A DNA stretch of 64,000 bases from Cellulophaga sp. Hel_I_12 (GTDB taxonomy: Bacteria; Bacteroidota; Bacteroidia; Flavobacteriales; Flavobacteriaceae): positions 372,001 to 436,000 of the forward strand of contig NZ_JUHB01000001.1 of NCBI RefSeq assembly GCF_000799565.1, given 5' to 3'. Below are positions 8,790 through 16,498 of the stretch, piece by piece. Positions within the stretch are counted from its first letter, which is position 1. Every line of letters begins with the position of its first letter. The notes below the pieces were generated by a model, which saw only the letters and a program-made list of their open reading frames with translations, searched no databases and was not told where the DNA came from. Both the position numbers and the translations under genes were made by a program.

Positions 8790-8813
8790 TTTATGCCATC
8801 AAGCGAGTTCAAT

Positions 8814-8850
8814 AAAAAATCCATAAGCACATTTAAACTCATGGATTTTT
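8814..8850. terminator. Bidirectional terminator between convergent genes
   Basis: The inverted repeat AAAAAATCCAT...ATGGATTTTT with flanking A and T runs lies between the ends of the DUF2267 gene (8789) and the lipoprotein gene (8866), so it can stop both transcripts. Confidence 0.75.
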
Positions 8851-8865
8851 GATATGAATGAAATG

Positions 8866-9498
8866 CTATTTTTTAGTGATAAGGTTTTCTTTTTCCATTT
8901 GCTTTATAATTCGAGCAACATAATCTTTTATGGTAGCTGACATATTCTGAGGACTAACAATATCAAATGTACCAACCCATACTAACGATTTGTTATCGGC
9001 TTGATTAATATTGTATAGAGAGGTTTCAAGGTGATATACTTTAAAATTAGAATAGTAATTAGGTGTAAAATATACATCTTGATACCTGTAATAGTATCGT
9101 CCAAATCGTGTCCATCTGTTATTCATAGTATAATAACCAGGCGAATAATTTGTTTGTTCATCTACCCCTTTAACAGTTGTAATTAAAATAGCATCAAAAC
9201 CTTCTTTTGCCAATTTTGAAACCATAGCGTTTATTTCTGCTTCATTTTTTTTTGTTTCTGTAAAGCTTTCTTCCAGAACAGTGCCACTTTCATTAGCATT
9301 AATATTTCGTCGGCTAAGTGCAAGTTGTAAATCTTCTTCAAAAATCTTTCTGGCCGTCAGGTTATCGGTCATTCCGATGACCAATAATTTTTCAGGCTTA
9401 AATTCAGCAATTTCTTTGTTTTTCCAGCTATCAACAAAACGTGTAGATGAACACGAAGTGAAGATGATAAATACCATAAAAAGTGATTTGATTTTCAT
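8866..9498 (-). CDS. Lipoprotein of unknown function (DUF4136-like)
   Basis: 210 residues with a lipoprotein signal peptide (MKIKSLFMVFIIFTSC; Cys at about 16). The body starts with VDSWKNKEIAEFKPEKLLVIGM and has a Tyr/Arg-rich segment (RWTRFGRYYYRY, about 130-150), then LVWVGTFDIVSP. The order resembles small periplasmic DUF4136-type lipoproteins, but I cannot be sure of the family. Monocistronic, read leftward from an FNR-like box 48 bp upstream, and therefore a cell-envelope member of the putative regulon. Confidence 0.72.
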   Translation of the reverse strand: MKIKSLFMVFIIFTSCSSTRFVDSWKNKEIAEFKPEKLLVIGMTDNLTARKIFEEDLQLALSRRNINANESGTVLEESFTETKKNEAEINAMVSKLAKEGFDAILITTVKGVDEQTNYSPGYYTMNNRWTRFGRYYYRYQDVYFTPNYYSNFKVYHLETSLYNINQADNKSLVWVGTFDIVSPQNMSATIKDYVARIIKQMEKENLITKK

Positions 9499-9514
9499 AT
9501 TTTTTTTTATGTTG

Positions 9515-9557
9515 TAAAACTATATTATTAGATTTTCTTTTGCCATGACCTAAGTCA
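9515..9557 (-). promoter_or_regulatory. FNR-like box + -7 element for lipoprotein gene
   Basis: TGACCTAAGTCA lies at 9546-9557. After 23 bp, leftward, comes TAGTTTTA (9522-9515). Confidence 0.78.
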
Positions 9558-9611
9558 TTTCAATTTAAATATAGCTTGGAAAGTCAACATAGTATTAGTA
9601 ATGCCACTGAA

Positions 9612-9654
9612 TGACTAAGGTCATTTTACAGAATAGTTTAGGAGTTTACTTTTG
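9612..9654 (+). promoter_or_regulatory. FNR-like box + -7 element for WG-repeat/SDR operon
   Basis: TGACTAAGGTCA lies at 9612-9623. TACTTTTG, a perfect TAnnTTTG, follows at 9647-9654 with the standard 23-bp gap. Confidence 0.85.
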
Positions 9655-9675
9655 TATCAATTAAAACTACTACAC

Positions 9676-10317
9676 ATGAAACATTTTAATTTTATATGGA
9701 TAATAGTATTGATACTACCAATTACACTAACGGCTCAAAGTATCAAAGGGATTGACGAAATAGGACCATTTAGTGAAGGTTTGGCTGCCATACGAAAAGG
9801 AAATCAATGGGGCTTTATCAATGAAGAGGGTATTTTAGTCATCGATTTTAGAAATGATATCTATTGGAATAAAGATGCGGACATAGCTAAAGCCGATATT
9901 TCAGGAATAAAATACCCTATTTTTAAAAATGGAAGATGCTTAATTACTAAAAATGTAGAAGATGGTGTTCCTGTATTTGGTTATATTAATACCAGCGGTG
10001 ATGTAGTTATTGAGCCCAAATTTTTAAATGTATATCCTTTTAAAGATGGCTATGCCACTGGTGTATTATTTACTAAAACACTTAAAGGAGAAAATGAATT
10101 TAAATTAAAAGTATACGAATTTAAGTTTTTTGATGTGCTCTTTAACACTGAAGGAGAAATTATAGAATATTTTGAAAAAAGGGATGCTATTCAAATGACT
10201 AAAAAACGATATAAAATGCCTTGGATTGGCTCAAAAATCTTAGCGAACGGCCTAATGGGTATATATACAAAAGATGATAAGGCATGGGAAATAAAAAATA
10301 TGGGTATAAAAGAATAA
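9676..10317 (+). CDS. Secreted WG-repeat protein
   Basis: About 213 residues from the ATG at 9676; the longer frame begins with TTG at 9652, inside the promoter element, and is rejected. A signal peptide (KHFNFIWIIVLILPITLTAQS) is followed by WG-type repeats: GPFSEGLAAIRKGNQWGFINEEG, a second ending FGYINTSGDVVIEPKF, and YPFKDGYATG. WG repeats form a beta-structured surface of unknown binding function, frequent in Bacteroidota envelope proteins. It is the first gene of a unit with the SDR gene 4 bp downstream. Confidence 0.8.
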   Translation: MKHFNFIWIIVLILPITLTAQSIKGIDEIGPFSEGLAAIRKGNQWGFINEEGILVIDFRNDIYWNKDADIAKADISGIKYPIFKNGRCLITKNVEDGVPVFGYINTSGDVVIEPKFLNVYPFKDGYATGVLFTKTLKGENEFKLKVYEFKFFDVLFNTEGEIIEYFEKRDAIQMTKKRYKMPWIGSKILANGLMGIYTKDDKAWEIKNMGIKE

Positions 10318-10321
10318 AAAA

Positions 10322-11080
10322 ATGGAACGATTAAAAGATAAAACAGCTATAATAACTGGTGGAGCAGGAGGGATAGGCTTTGCTACAGCAAAACTTTTTT
10401 TACAAGAAGGCGCCAAAGTAGTTCTCGTTGATGTTGATAAAGAAAATCTTGAAAAGGCGAGTCATGAATTAAATCACAAAAATCTTTCTTTTTGTGTTGC
10501 GGACGTATCCAAAATTAAAGATACCGAAAAGTACATAGCAAAAACTTTAGATGTGTATGGCAAAATTGATATTTTATTTGCTAATGCGGGCATAGAAGGT
10601 ACTACAAAGCCTATCGCTGAATATCCTGATGCTATATTTGATAAGGTTATTGCCGTAAACCTTAAAGGAGTCTGGCTGGGTTGTAAGCATGTAATTCCGA
10701 AAATGGAGCAGGGTAGTAGTGTTATGATTACCTCTTCTGTAGCAGGATTAAAAGGTTTTACAAATTTGGGTGCTTATGTGGCTACAAAGCATGCAGTAGT
10801 AGGTCTTATGCGTGTAGCAGCTTTGGAATATGCTCCCAAAAAAATACGAGTAAACACCATACATCCAGGACCAGTTAATAATGAGATGATGCGCCGAATA
10901 GAAAAAGATATGTCTCCAGAAAATCCAGAACAAGTACTTAAAAGTTTTGAGGCAACGGTTCCGTTTGGACGTTATGTAGCATCAAGAGAAATTGCTGAAA
11001 TGGCATTATTTCTGGCTTCAAACGAAAGTAAGTTTATTACAGGTCAAACTCATGTGGTAGATGGTGGAATGCTCATTTAA
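10322..11080 (+). CDS. Short-chain dehydrogenase/reductase
   Basis: 252 residues, classical SDR length. The NAD(P) motif TGGAGGIG lies at residues 13-20, with VDVDKEN after beta-2 (the acidic end of this strand favours NAD), NAGIEG at about 88, the catalytic Ser in MITSSVAG, and YVATK (the YxxxK pair). HPGPVNNEM and the C-terminal TGQTHVVDGG are typical of the glucose/3-oxoacyl-type family. The substrate cannot be inferred. It lies 4 bp behind the WG-repeat gene and should share its FNR-like promoter. Confidence 0.9.
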   Translation: MERLKDKTAIITGGAGGIGFATAKLFLQEGAKVVLVDVDKENLEKASHELNHKNLSFCVADVSKIKDTEKYIAKTLDVYGKIDILFANAGIEGTTKPIAEYPDAIFDKVIAVNLKGVWLGCKHVIPKMEQGSSVMITSSVAGLKGFTNLGAYVATKHAVVGLMRVAALEYAPKKIRVNTIHPGPVNNEMMRRIEKDMSPENPEQVLKSFEATVPFGRYVASREIAEMALFLASNESKFITGQTHVVDGGMLI

Positions 11081-11127
11081 TATAGGGGCCTATTGTTAAT
11101 CCTTAAATAACTTATTATAAATTAAAC

Positions 11128-11517
11128 TTAAAGACTCTGAATAACTTTTTCTAATTTATTTTGTACTTCTTCTGAAATCTCTTGTAAAGCCTGATTCTTT
11201 ATGGCCTGCATGGAGGCAACTGGGTTTACTGCTGCCACTTCAATCACACCCTTTTCTTTTTCTTGAACTATCACATTACATGGAAGCATGGTGCCAATTT
11301 TATCTTCTTTCAAGATGGCTTGATACGCAAAGCTAGGATTACAAGCTCCTATAATTTTATAGTTTTGAAGATCAACACTTAGCTTTTTTTTGAAGGTAGC
11401 TTTCATATCAATTTCTGTAAGTACTCCAAAACCTTCCTTTTGTAGGGCATCTTTAGTTTTTTCGATAGCTTCATCAAAGCTGATATTCTCTAATAGGGTT
11501 TTAAAATAATAGTCCAT
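11128..11517 (-). CDS. DUF302 family protein
   Basis: 129 residues with the DUF302 core: FDEAIEKTKDALQKEGFGVLTEIDMKATF, an IIGACNPSFAYQAL-like stretch with the conserved single Cys (about 70), GTMLPCNVIVQE, and VAAVNPVASM near the end. The family is a small dimeric alpha/beta protein, often linked to redox or sulfur stress, with no agreed activity. It is the second gene after pfkB (5-bp spacer), so it depends on the same box at 12549. Confidence 0.85.
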   Translation of the reverse strand: MDYYFKTLLENISFDEAIEKTKDALQKEGFGVLTEIDMKATFKKKLSVDLQNYKIIGACNPSFAYQAILKEDKIGTMLPCNVIVQEKEKGVIEVAAVNPVASMQAIKNQALQEISEEVQNKLEKVIQSL

Positions 11518-11522
11518 TTTTT

Positions 11523-12488
11523 TTAGGTATTAATATTAATCTTAGTATTTTCTTTAGAATTCTCAGTGATCCATTTATAAAGAGCATCAACATCTTTTTT
11601 TCTGCATAGTTGAGTCCCAGGAGTCATCGTTGCTGCTGTACCGCAGGCTACACCGTATTTAGCCATTTCAACTAAAGATTTTCCTTGCGCTAAGCCTAGA
11701 ATCATTCCAGCAACCATGCTATCTCCAGCGCCAATTGTACTTTGTTGTAAAACAATAGGAGCTGCAATATAGTCTACCGTATTTTTAGTAACCATAACTG
11801 CGCCCTGAGGTCCAAGGGATACCACCATAACCTCACAAGGGTTATTTCTCAAAAAATTTTGGGCAAGTGTTTCTATTTCTGAAAAGTGTATAGCGTCTAC
11901 GCCACATAATCTGCTTAGCTCCCCCAAATTCGGCTTTAACAAGAACACTCCTGCTTTGGCACCATAAACTAAAGGCTCTCCAGAAGAATCTAGAATAAAT
12001 TTTACTTTTTTACTTTTAGCAATAGTAGCCACTTTTGCAAAAAAGTCCACAGACATTTTAGGAGAAAGACTTCCACTAGCAACCAGATAATCACCTTCTG
12101 ATAAAATAAGCTCTAGGTGTTTTAATACTTTTGTACATTCTTCTTCAGAAACATCAGGGCCAGGCATTCCAAAACGAAATTGTTGATGCGTTGTCGTATC
12201 TGTTACAGCGAGATTTTCTCTTGTCCAGCCAAGAATGGGTATCATTTGTTGTGAAATATTTTCAGCCTCTAATAATTGGTGAAGATGTGTACCCGTTGGC
12301 CCTCCAGCCAAATAAAGGCATGTAGAGATTTCATTTAATTCATGAATCACTCTAGAAATATTTATTCCGCCACCACCTGCCTCGAAAATAGGAGTAGTAC
12401 ATCTTAATTTACTATTAGGTTTAATGCAAGTAACAGTTGTGCTTTTATCAATAGCTGGATTAACGGTGAGCGTCACTATATTTTTCAT
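11523..12488 (-). CDS. pfkB: PfkB-family hexose-phosphate kinase (6-phosphofructokinase 2 / 1-phosphofructokinase type)
   Basis: 321 residues of the ribokinase fold. TLTVNPAIDKS at the N-terminus and GGGGINISRVIHEL form the sugar-phosphate site of the PfkB/FruK branch; KPNLGEL, SLGPQGA and the catalytic GAGDSMVAGM (Asp as base) complete the ATP site. It would phosphorylate fructose 6-phosphate, fructose 1-phosphate or tagatose 6-phosphate; which one cannot be read from the sequence. Co-transcribed with the DUF302 gene from the shared divergent box at 12549, which ties glycolytic flux to the stress regulon. Confidence 0.85.
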   Translation of the reverse strand: MKNIVTLTVNPAIDKSTTVTCIKPNSKLRCTTPIFEAGGGGINISRVIHELNEISTCLYLAGGPTGTHLHQLLEAENISQQMIPILGWTRENLAVTDTTTHQQFRFGMPGPDVSEEECTKVLKHLELILSEGDYLVASGSLSPKMSVDFFAKVATIAKSKKVKFILDSSGEPLVYGAKAGVFLLKPNLGELSRLCGVDAIHFSEIETLAQNFLRNNPCEVMVVSLGPQGAVMVTKNTVDYIAAPIVLQQSTIGAGDSMVAGMILGLAQGKSLVEMAKYGVACGTAATMTPGTQLCRKKDVDALYKWITENSKENTKININT

Positions 12489-12517
12489 TCTGATGCTGTT
12501 TATCTAAGGTCAAAAAA

Positions 12518-12591
12518 CAAATTTACCCCCAAACTGAGCTTTATACTATGACCAAAATCATTTTTATATCTAAGAATTAAAAATATCTTTC
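12518..12591. promoter_or_regulatory. Shared divergent FNR-like box, pfkB (left) and S2P protease (right)
   Basis: TGACCAAAATCA lies at 12549-12560. The -7-like elements sit at the standard distance on both sides: TAAATTTG (perfect) leftward at 12525-12518 and TATCTTTC rightward at 12584-12591. Confidence 0.8.
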
Positions 12592-12606
12592 ATTAAAATT
12601 TACAAT

Positions 12607-13701
12607 ATGAAAGGTTTTTTAGACTTAGGAAAAGTTGTAGGTGTGCAACTTAAAGTACATTGGACATTTGCATTATTACTTATTTGGGCTGGGTACATAG
12701 AATTTCAAAATAGTGGAGATATCAATAGAGTACTTATAAATCAAGGATTTATATTGGTATTGATGGCTTGTGTAATTTTACATGAACTTGGGCATGCATT
12801 AATGGCAAGACGTTTTAATATTAAAACAGAAAAAATAATATTATTGCCTATAGGTGGGGTGGCTACTTTAGAAAAAATGCCAGAAAAACCTGGTCAAGAA
12901 TTGCTGGTTGCACTAGCAGGTCCGGCCGTTAACCTTATTATAGCTATAGTAATAGCTTTACTAATTCCAATAAAAAGTTACTTTAATTTTGAAGCAGTAT
13001 TTGTTGATGAAATTCTCTATTCCACTTCATTTCAAAATTTTTTATTCTATCTTTTCATTGTAAATATACTGCTCGTATTATTTAATCTTGTCCCTGCATT
13101 TCCTATGGATGGTGGTCGAGTGCTTAGAGCTTTGTTAACTTATAAATTAGGAAGAGTAGAGGCAACGCAAATAGCCTCAGGTATTGGTCAAGCCATGGCC
13201 TTTGTATTTTTTATACTGGGCTTTTTTTTAAATCCTTTTTTAATATTAATCGCCTTCTTCATTTTTTTTGCTGCCTATGGGGAGAACCAAATGGTACAAC
13301 AAGAATCGTTATTAAAAGGGCATACTGTAAAAGAAGCTACCTTAACTGCAATCACTATTTTAAACCCAGAAAATAGCGTTCAAGAAGTTATTGACCTTAT
13401 TCTTGCAGGTACTGAGAGAGATTTTGTAGTTGCAGAAAATGGTAATGTAGTAGGTATTGTTAGCCAAAAAGATATTATCAAAAATGTAAAAACGCCAAAT
13501 ATGCACTTAAAAAACATCATGAAGAAAGATGTTGAAGCCATTGAATCGTCGGTTGAAATAAGTACGATTTTACAGCTTTTTGGCAAAGAAAAAAATAAAT
13601 TTTACCCCGTTACTAAAAACGGAAAACTTATAGGTGCAATAGATATGTACAATGTAAGTGAGTTTATGATTTTAAAGGCACAAAATAGCATAAACGTTTA
13701 G
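12607..13701 (+). CDS. Site-2 (M50) membrane metalloprotease with two CBS domains
   Basis: 364 residues. Several membrane helices span 15-230. Zinc site HELGH lies at residues 59-63, with the third ligand in PAFPMDGGRVLRA (Asp168). A cytoplasmic pair of CBS motifs (about 240-355: VVGIVSQKDI and LIGAIDMYNVSE) closes the protein. This is the Rip3/SpoIVFB-like group of intramembrane proteases, in which CBS domains sense adenine nucleotides. It may cut a membrane-bound regulator when energy charge changes; the substrate is not evident nearby. Monocistronic from the shared box at 12549. Confidence 0.9.
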   Translation: MKGFLDLGKVVGVQLKVHWTFALLLIWAGYIEFQNSGDINRVLINQGFILVLMACVILHELGHALMARRFNIKTEKIILLPIGGVATLEKMPEKPGQELLVALAGPAVNLIIAIVIALLIPIKSYFNFEAVFVDEILYSTSFQNFLFYLFIVNILLVLFNLVPAFPMDGGRVLRALLTYKLGRVEATQIASGIGQAMAFVFFILGFFLNPFLILIAFFIFFAAYGENQMVQQESLLKGHTVKEATLTAITILNPENSVQEVIDLILAGTERDFVVAENGNVVGIVSQKDIIKNVKTPNMHLKNIMKKDVEAIESSVEISTILQLFGKEKNKFYPVTKNGKLIGAIDMYNVSEFMILKAQNSINV

Positions 13702-13910
13702 TCCTAATTTATCTTTGATAAGATAATTAGCTTACTGGCCGATGTATAGTTTATTTTATTGAATTCTATACTGTTGTGTGACAATGTATACTAAACCTTA
13801 TATAATACTCCATTATTGTTTATGAATTAAAAAGGCTAAGGTATAAAAATACTGATGGTTGATTTTATTATCTCTTTAAAGTAGGTTAAAGAACGTTTAT
13901 TAATTTTAAC

Positions 13911-13946
13911 GGGAGTAGCTTTTAAAAAGTTGCTCCCTTTTTTTTT
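13911..13946 (+). terminator. Rho-independent terminator 210 bp after the S2P protease gene
   Basis: The 10-bp stem GGGAGTAGCT / AGTTGCTCCC (two G-U pairs), with an AT-rich loop, is followed by a run of eight or more T. The 209 bp between the stop codon at 13701 and this hairpin has no ORF that I trust; it is either a long 3' UTR or a small RNA. Confidence 0.8.
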
Positions 13947-14023
13947 CCAATTTTTTAGACTTCAGCTACATCAAGTAAATAACTCAAAAAATATTCAAAT
14001 CTTGATTATTTATGGGATTGTAC

Positions 14024-14066
14024 TGATTCAAGTCATTTTGTATAACACTGTACCTCAATACATTTA
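14024..14066 (+). promoter_or_regulatory. FNR-like box + -7 element for DUF6799-type gene
   Basis: TGATTCAAGTCA lies at 14024-14035 and TACATTTA at 14059-14066, with the standard 23-bp gap. This places the transcription start after 14066 and decides the ATG at 14095 as the gene start. Confidence 0.8.
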
Positions 14067-14094
14067 CCCTATTATTAATTCAAAATATAAAAAA

Positions 14095-14751
14095 ATGAAA
14101 AAATTACTTTTTTTAACAGCATTTATAGCCATAGGAACTAGTGCTTTGTTTTCTCAAGATAAAGATCAAGTTCGCGATAGAGACCAAGACCGCCTAATGT
14201 TGGTTGATGGTGATGTACTTCAAATACGTGATCGTGACCAAATTCGTTTGCAAGACCCAATTACCTTAAAAGATGGGACAATGGTATATGCAGATGGTTC
14301 TTATATGACCAGAGATCGAGACAGATTGCAATTGAAAGATGGGGAGTGTTTAGACAATGATGGTATAAAGTATAGAAATGAATATCAATACCGGTTCAAG
14401 GTTCAACAAGAAAATAAAGGTTTAAGCGAGGCACAAATTCAGGAGCGTAATCAAAACAGATTTCAAATAATGGTAATAGATGGAGAAGCCTTTCAAATTA
14501 GAAATCAGGAACAAAATAGACTTCAACAGCAACTTAACCTTGGTGATGGCATTGTAGTAAATCCGGATGGAAGTTACCAAGATGAGCAAAGAAAACAATT
14601 GAAACTTCAAGAAGGGGAATGTATTAATATGGATGGTGCCATGTTTAAAAATACCTACCAGCATAGAAAAATAATGGCTAAAAAAAACATAATGAAGAAT
14701 AAAGTAAAAACAAAGCCAATGGTGCAAAAAAAGAAAAAAGGTACAGAATAA
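14095..14751 (+). CDS. Secreted protein with two DUF6799-type repeats
   Basis: About 218 residues from the ATG at 14095; the upstream ATG at 13930 lies before the promoter and is rejected. A signal peptide (KKLLFLTAFIAIGTSALFSQ) is followed by two related ~95-residue units. Each has an Asp/Arg/Gln-rich lead (DRDQDR; NQNRFQ), LVDGDVLQIRDRDQ or VIDGEAFQIRNQEQ, LKDGTMVYADGSY or LGDGIVVNPDGSY, and a Gly-Glu-Cys turn (KDGECLDNDG; QEGECINMDG). This matches the short secreted DUF6799 proteins of Bacteroidota, whose role is unknown. The C-terminus is Lys-rich. Confidence 0.75.
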   Translation: MKKLLFLTAFIAIGTSALFSQDKDQVRDRDQDRLMLVDGDVLQIRDRDQIRLQDPITLKDGTMVYADGSYMTRDRDRLQLKDGECLDNDGIKYRNEYQYRFKVQQENKGLSEAQIQERNQNRFQIMVIDGEAFQIRNQEQNRLQQQLNLGDGIVVNPDGSYQDEQRKQLKLQEGECINMDGAMFKNTYQHRKIMAKKNIMKNKVKTKPMVQKKKKGTE

Positions 14752-14830
14752 AAGTACAGGAAGCAGGTTGTGTAGTTTGAATAATTGGACAGAATCTGCT
14801 TCTTTCTTAAAGCTATTAATACGTTAAATT

Positions 14831-15739
14831 ATGAAACTAAAATTTAGAATTGTTTTGTTGTTTTTTTTAATAACACAGATTCATCTAATAGCACAGAACA
14901 ATAAAAATTCAACAGAAGAAATCACCTCAAAAAATGAATCTTATCTTCTAACAGATATTAGTTTTATTAATGATGCAGTATTTATGGGAAGGCTTGATTC
15001 TATTGCAGCACCTTATATTTTCCCTTCTATTGGGTACTATGATAAATCGGGTTTTTATGTGGACGTTTCGGCATCTTATTTGACTAATGCTTCCGAAAAT
15101 CGAATAGATTTATTTTTAGGAAGTTTAGGCTATAATTTTGAAGATAAAAATTGGCGAGGCGGTATTTCAGGAACCACTTACTTTTTTAATGAAGATAGTT
15201 ACAATGTAAAGTCGGAGATTATCGGAGATATTTCTGGGTTTTTAAGCTATGATCTCAAAGTAATTCAGGCATCGCTTTTTGTAAGTACCTATTTTAATAA
15301 TGGTAGCTCCGCTGATATTTTTGGAGGATTTATGCTTGATCGCACCTTTTATTCCAAGGATAATTCTTTTTTAATTAATCCTTCTGCGATCCTTTATGCT
15401 GGGTCTCAAAATTTTTATCAAGAATACTACAGTACCAGTAGACTTGGAAATAGAAAGGGTAAAGGGCAGGCTTCTGGAGCTTCTGAACCTACCACAGTAG
15501 CAACAAATATTGAAGTTAAGGAAGCATCAAAATTTAAAATTTTGAACCTAGAACTAAGTTTGCCAATACAATACTACTACAAATCTTATATATTTTCTTT
15601 CACTCCTGTATTGGCATTACCACAAACTCCGGCAACGATAACAACTACAGATGCTATAATAGCGGAAGACTTGGAAAGTGTATTTTACTTTTCTGTTGGA
15701 ATAGGATATTGGTTTACTACAAAAAAGAAGAAGCCATAA
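14831..15739 (+). CDS. Secreted/outer-membrane protein of unknown function
   Basis: 302 residues. A cleavable signal peptide (RIVLLFFLITQIHLIAQ) is followed by alternating hydrophobic/polar strands rich in Tyr, Phe and Ser (GFYVDVSASYL, FLGSLGYNFED, WRGGISGTTYFF, LPIQYYYKSYIF, ending in FSVGIGYWF). That pattern suits a small outer-membrane beta-barrel of 8-12 strands. No box is visible just upstream (79-bp spacer), so it may be read through from the DUF6799-type gene. I recognise no named family. Confidence 0.6.
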   Translation: MKLKFRIVLLFFLITQIHLIAQNNKNSTEEITSKNESYLLTDISFINDAVFMGRLDSIAAPYIFPSIGYYDKSGFYVDVSASYLTNASENRIDLFLGSLGYNFEDKNWRGGISGTTYFFNEDSYNVKSEIIGDISGFLSYDLKVIQASLFVSTYFNNGSSADIFGGFMLDRTFYSKDNSFLINPSAILYAGSQNFYQEYYSTSRLGNRKGKGQASGASEPTTVATNIEVKEASKFKILNLELSLPIQYYYKSYIFSFTPVLALPQTPATITTTDAIIAEDLESVFYFSVGIGYWFTTKKKKP

Positions 15740-15804
15740 AGAACTTCTTAAAAATTATTTATTTTAAGACTATGTAGATTATACGTAAATAAGAATATTA
15801 TCAC

Positions 15805-15847
15805 TGATCTAAATCATTTTGTAACAGCCTGCTAGAGAGTACTTTTG
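15805..15847 (+). promoter_or_regulatory. FNR-like box + -7 element for hsp20
   Basis: TGATCTAAATCA lies at 15805-15816 and TACTTTTG (perfect) at 15840-15847, again 23 bp apart. The leader to the ATG at 15888 is about 35 nt. Confidence 0.85.
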
Positions 15848-15887
15848 ATACGTAAATAAATAAGTTTAATCCTTAAAATAGAACATT

Positions 15888-16352
15888 ATGTCACTAGTAA
15901 AATTTAAAAGAAAACCATTTGGTAATTTAGTAACTCAAGATTTTTTTGATATGGATGATTTTTTCGATAATCGTGGATGGGTAAGAGATATGTTACCCGA
16001 ACGTTTTTGGAATGGAAAACGAGGAGAACCAGCCTTAAATATTAAAGAAACAGACGATCGTTTTGAAATAGAATTAGCAGCTCCTGGATTCGCGAAAAAA
16101 GATTTTGAAGTTACCATCGATGATGGTTGCTTGAACATTAAAGCAGAAAAATCAGCATCGGATGAAGAATCAGATAAGAACTTTACTAGACGCGAGTTTA
16201 GTTACCAATCTTTTGAACGCTCTTTACAATTGCCAGAAACTGTTAAGCAAGAAGCTATTAAAGCCGCTTATAAAGATGGAATTTTGAGTTTTAATTTAAC
16301 AAAGAAAGAAGAAGTAAAAAAAATACCGCCTAAAAAGGTTCAGATTGCTTAG
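15888..16352 (+). CDS. Hsp20 / alpha-crystallin small heat-shock protein
   Basis: 154 residues, normal for bacterial Hsp20. An N-terminal arm with FFDMDDFFDNRGW is followed by the alpha-crystallin domain (about 43-140), which starts at PALNIKETDDRFEIELAAPGF, contains FTRREFSYQSFERSLQLPE and the conserved AAYKDGILSFNLTKKE (A-x-x-x-n-G-v-L motif), and a C-terminal IxI-like tail (KIPPKKVQIA) for oligomer formation. It is an ATP-independent holdase. Here it appears driven by the FNR-like box rather than by a heat-shock element, and ends at the hairpin at 16385-16447. Confidence 0.93.
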   Translation: MSLVKFKRKPFGNLVTQDFFDMDDFFDNRGWVRDMLPERFWNGKRGEPALNIKETDDRFEIELAAPGFAKKDFEVTIDDGCLNIKAEKSASDEESDKNFTRREFSYQSFERSLQLPETVKQEAIKAAYKDGILSFNLTKKEEVKKIPPKKVQIA

Positions 16353-16384
16353 AAATTTAAAATTTCGATTTTAAATTTCGGAAT

Positions 16385-16447
16385 AACCCTCTTTTAACAA
16401 TCAAATTACTAAAATGTAAAATGGTTTTGTTTGAGGGTTCTTTTTTT
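16385..16447 (+). terminator. Terminator after hsp20
   Basis: AACCCTC (16385-16391) pairs with GAGGGTT (16433-16439) across a long AT-rich loop that can fold further, followed by a run of T. It separates hsp20 from the ATPase gene. Confidence 0.65.
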
Positions 16448-16498
16448 GTATCACTATTTTTTGTGTTGTTCAATATATAAATATTAGATTTTTTTAAA

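Noticed and set aside
13930..14094. N-terminal extension of the DUF6799-type protein
   Set aside because: It overlaps the preceding terminator, the box and the -7 element, and would bury the signal peptide.
16353..16498. FNR-like box in front of the P-type ATPase
   Set aside because: No TGAYNNNNRTCA match was found; the only notable feature is the hsp20 terminator.
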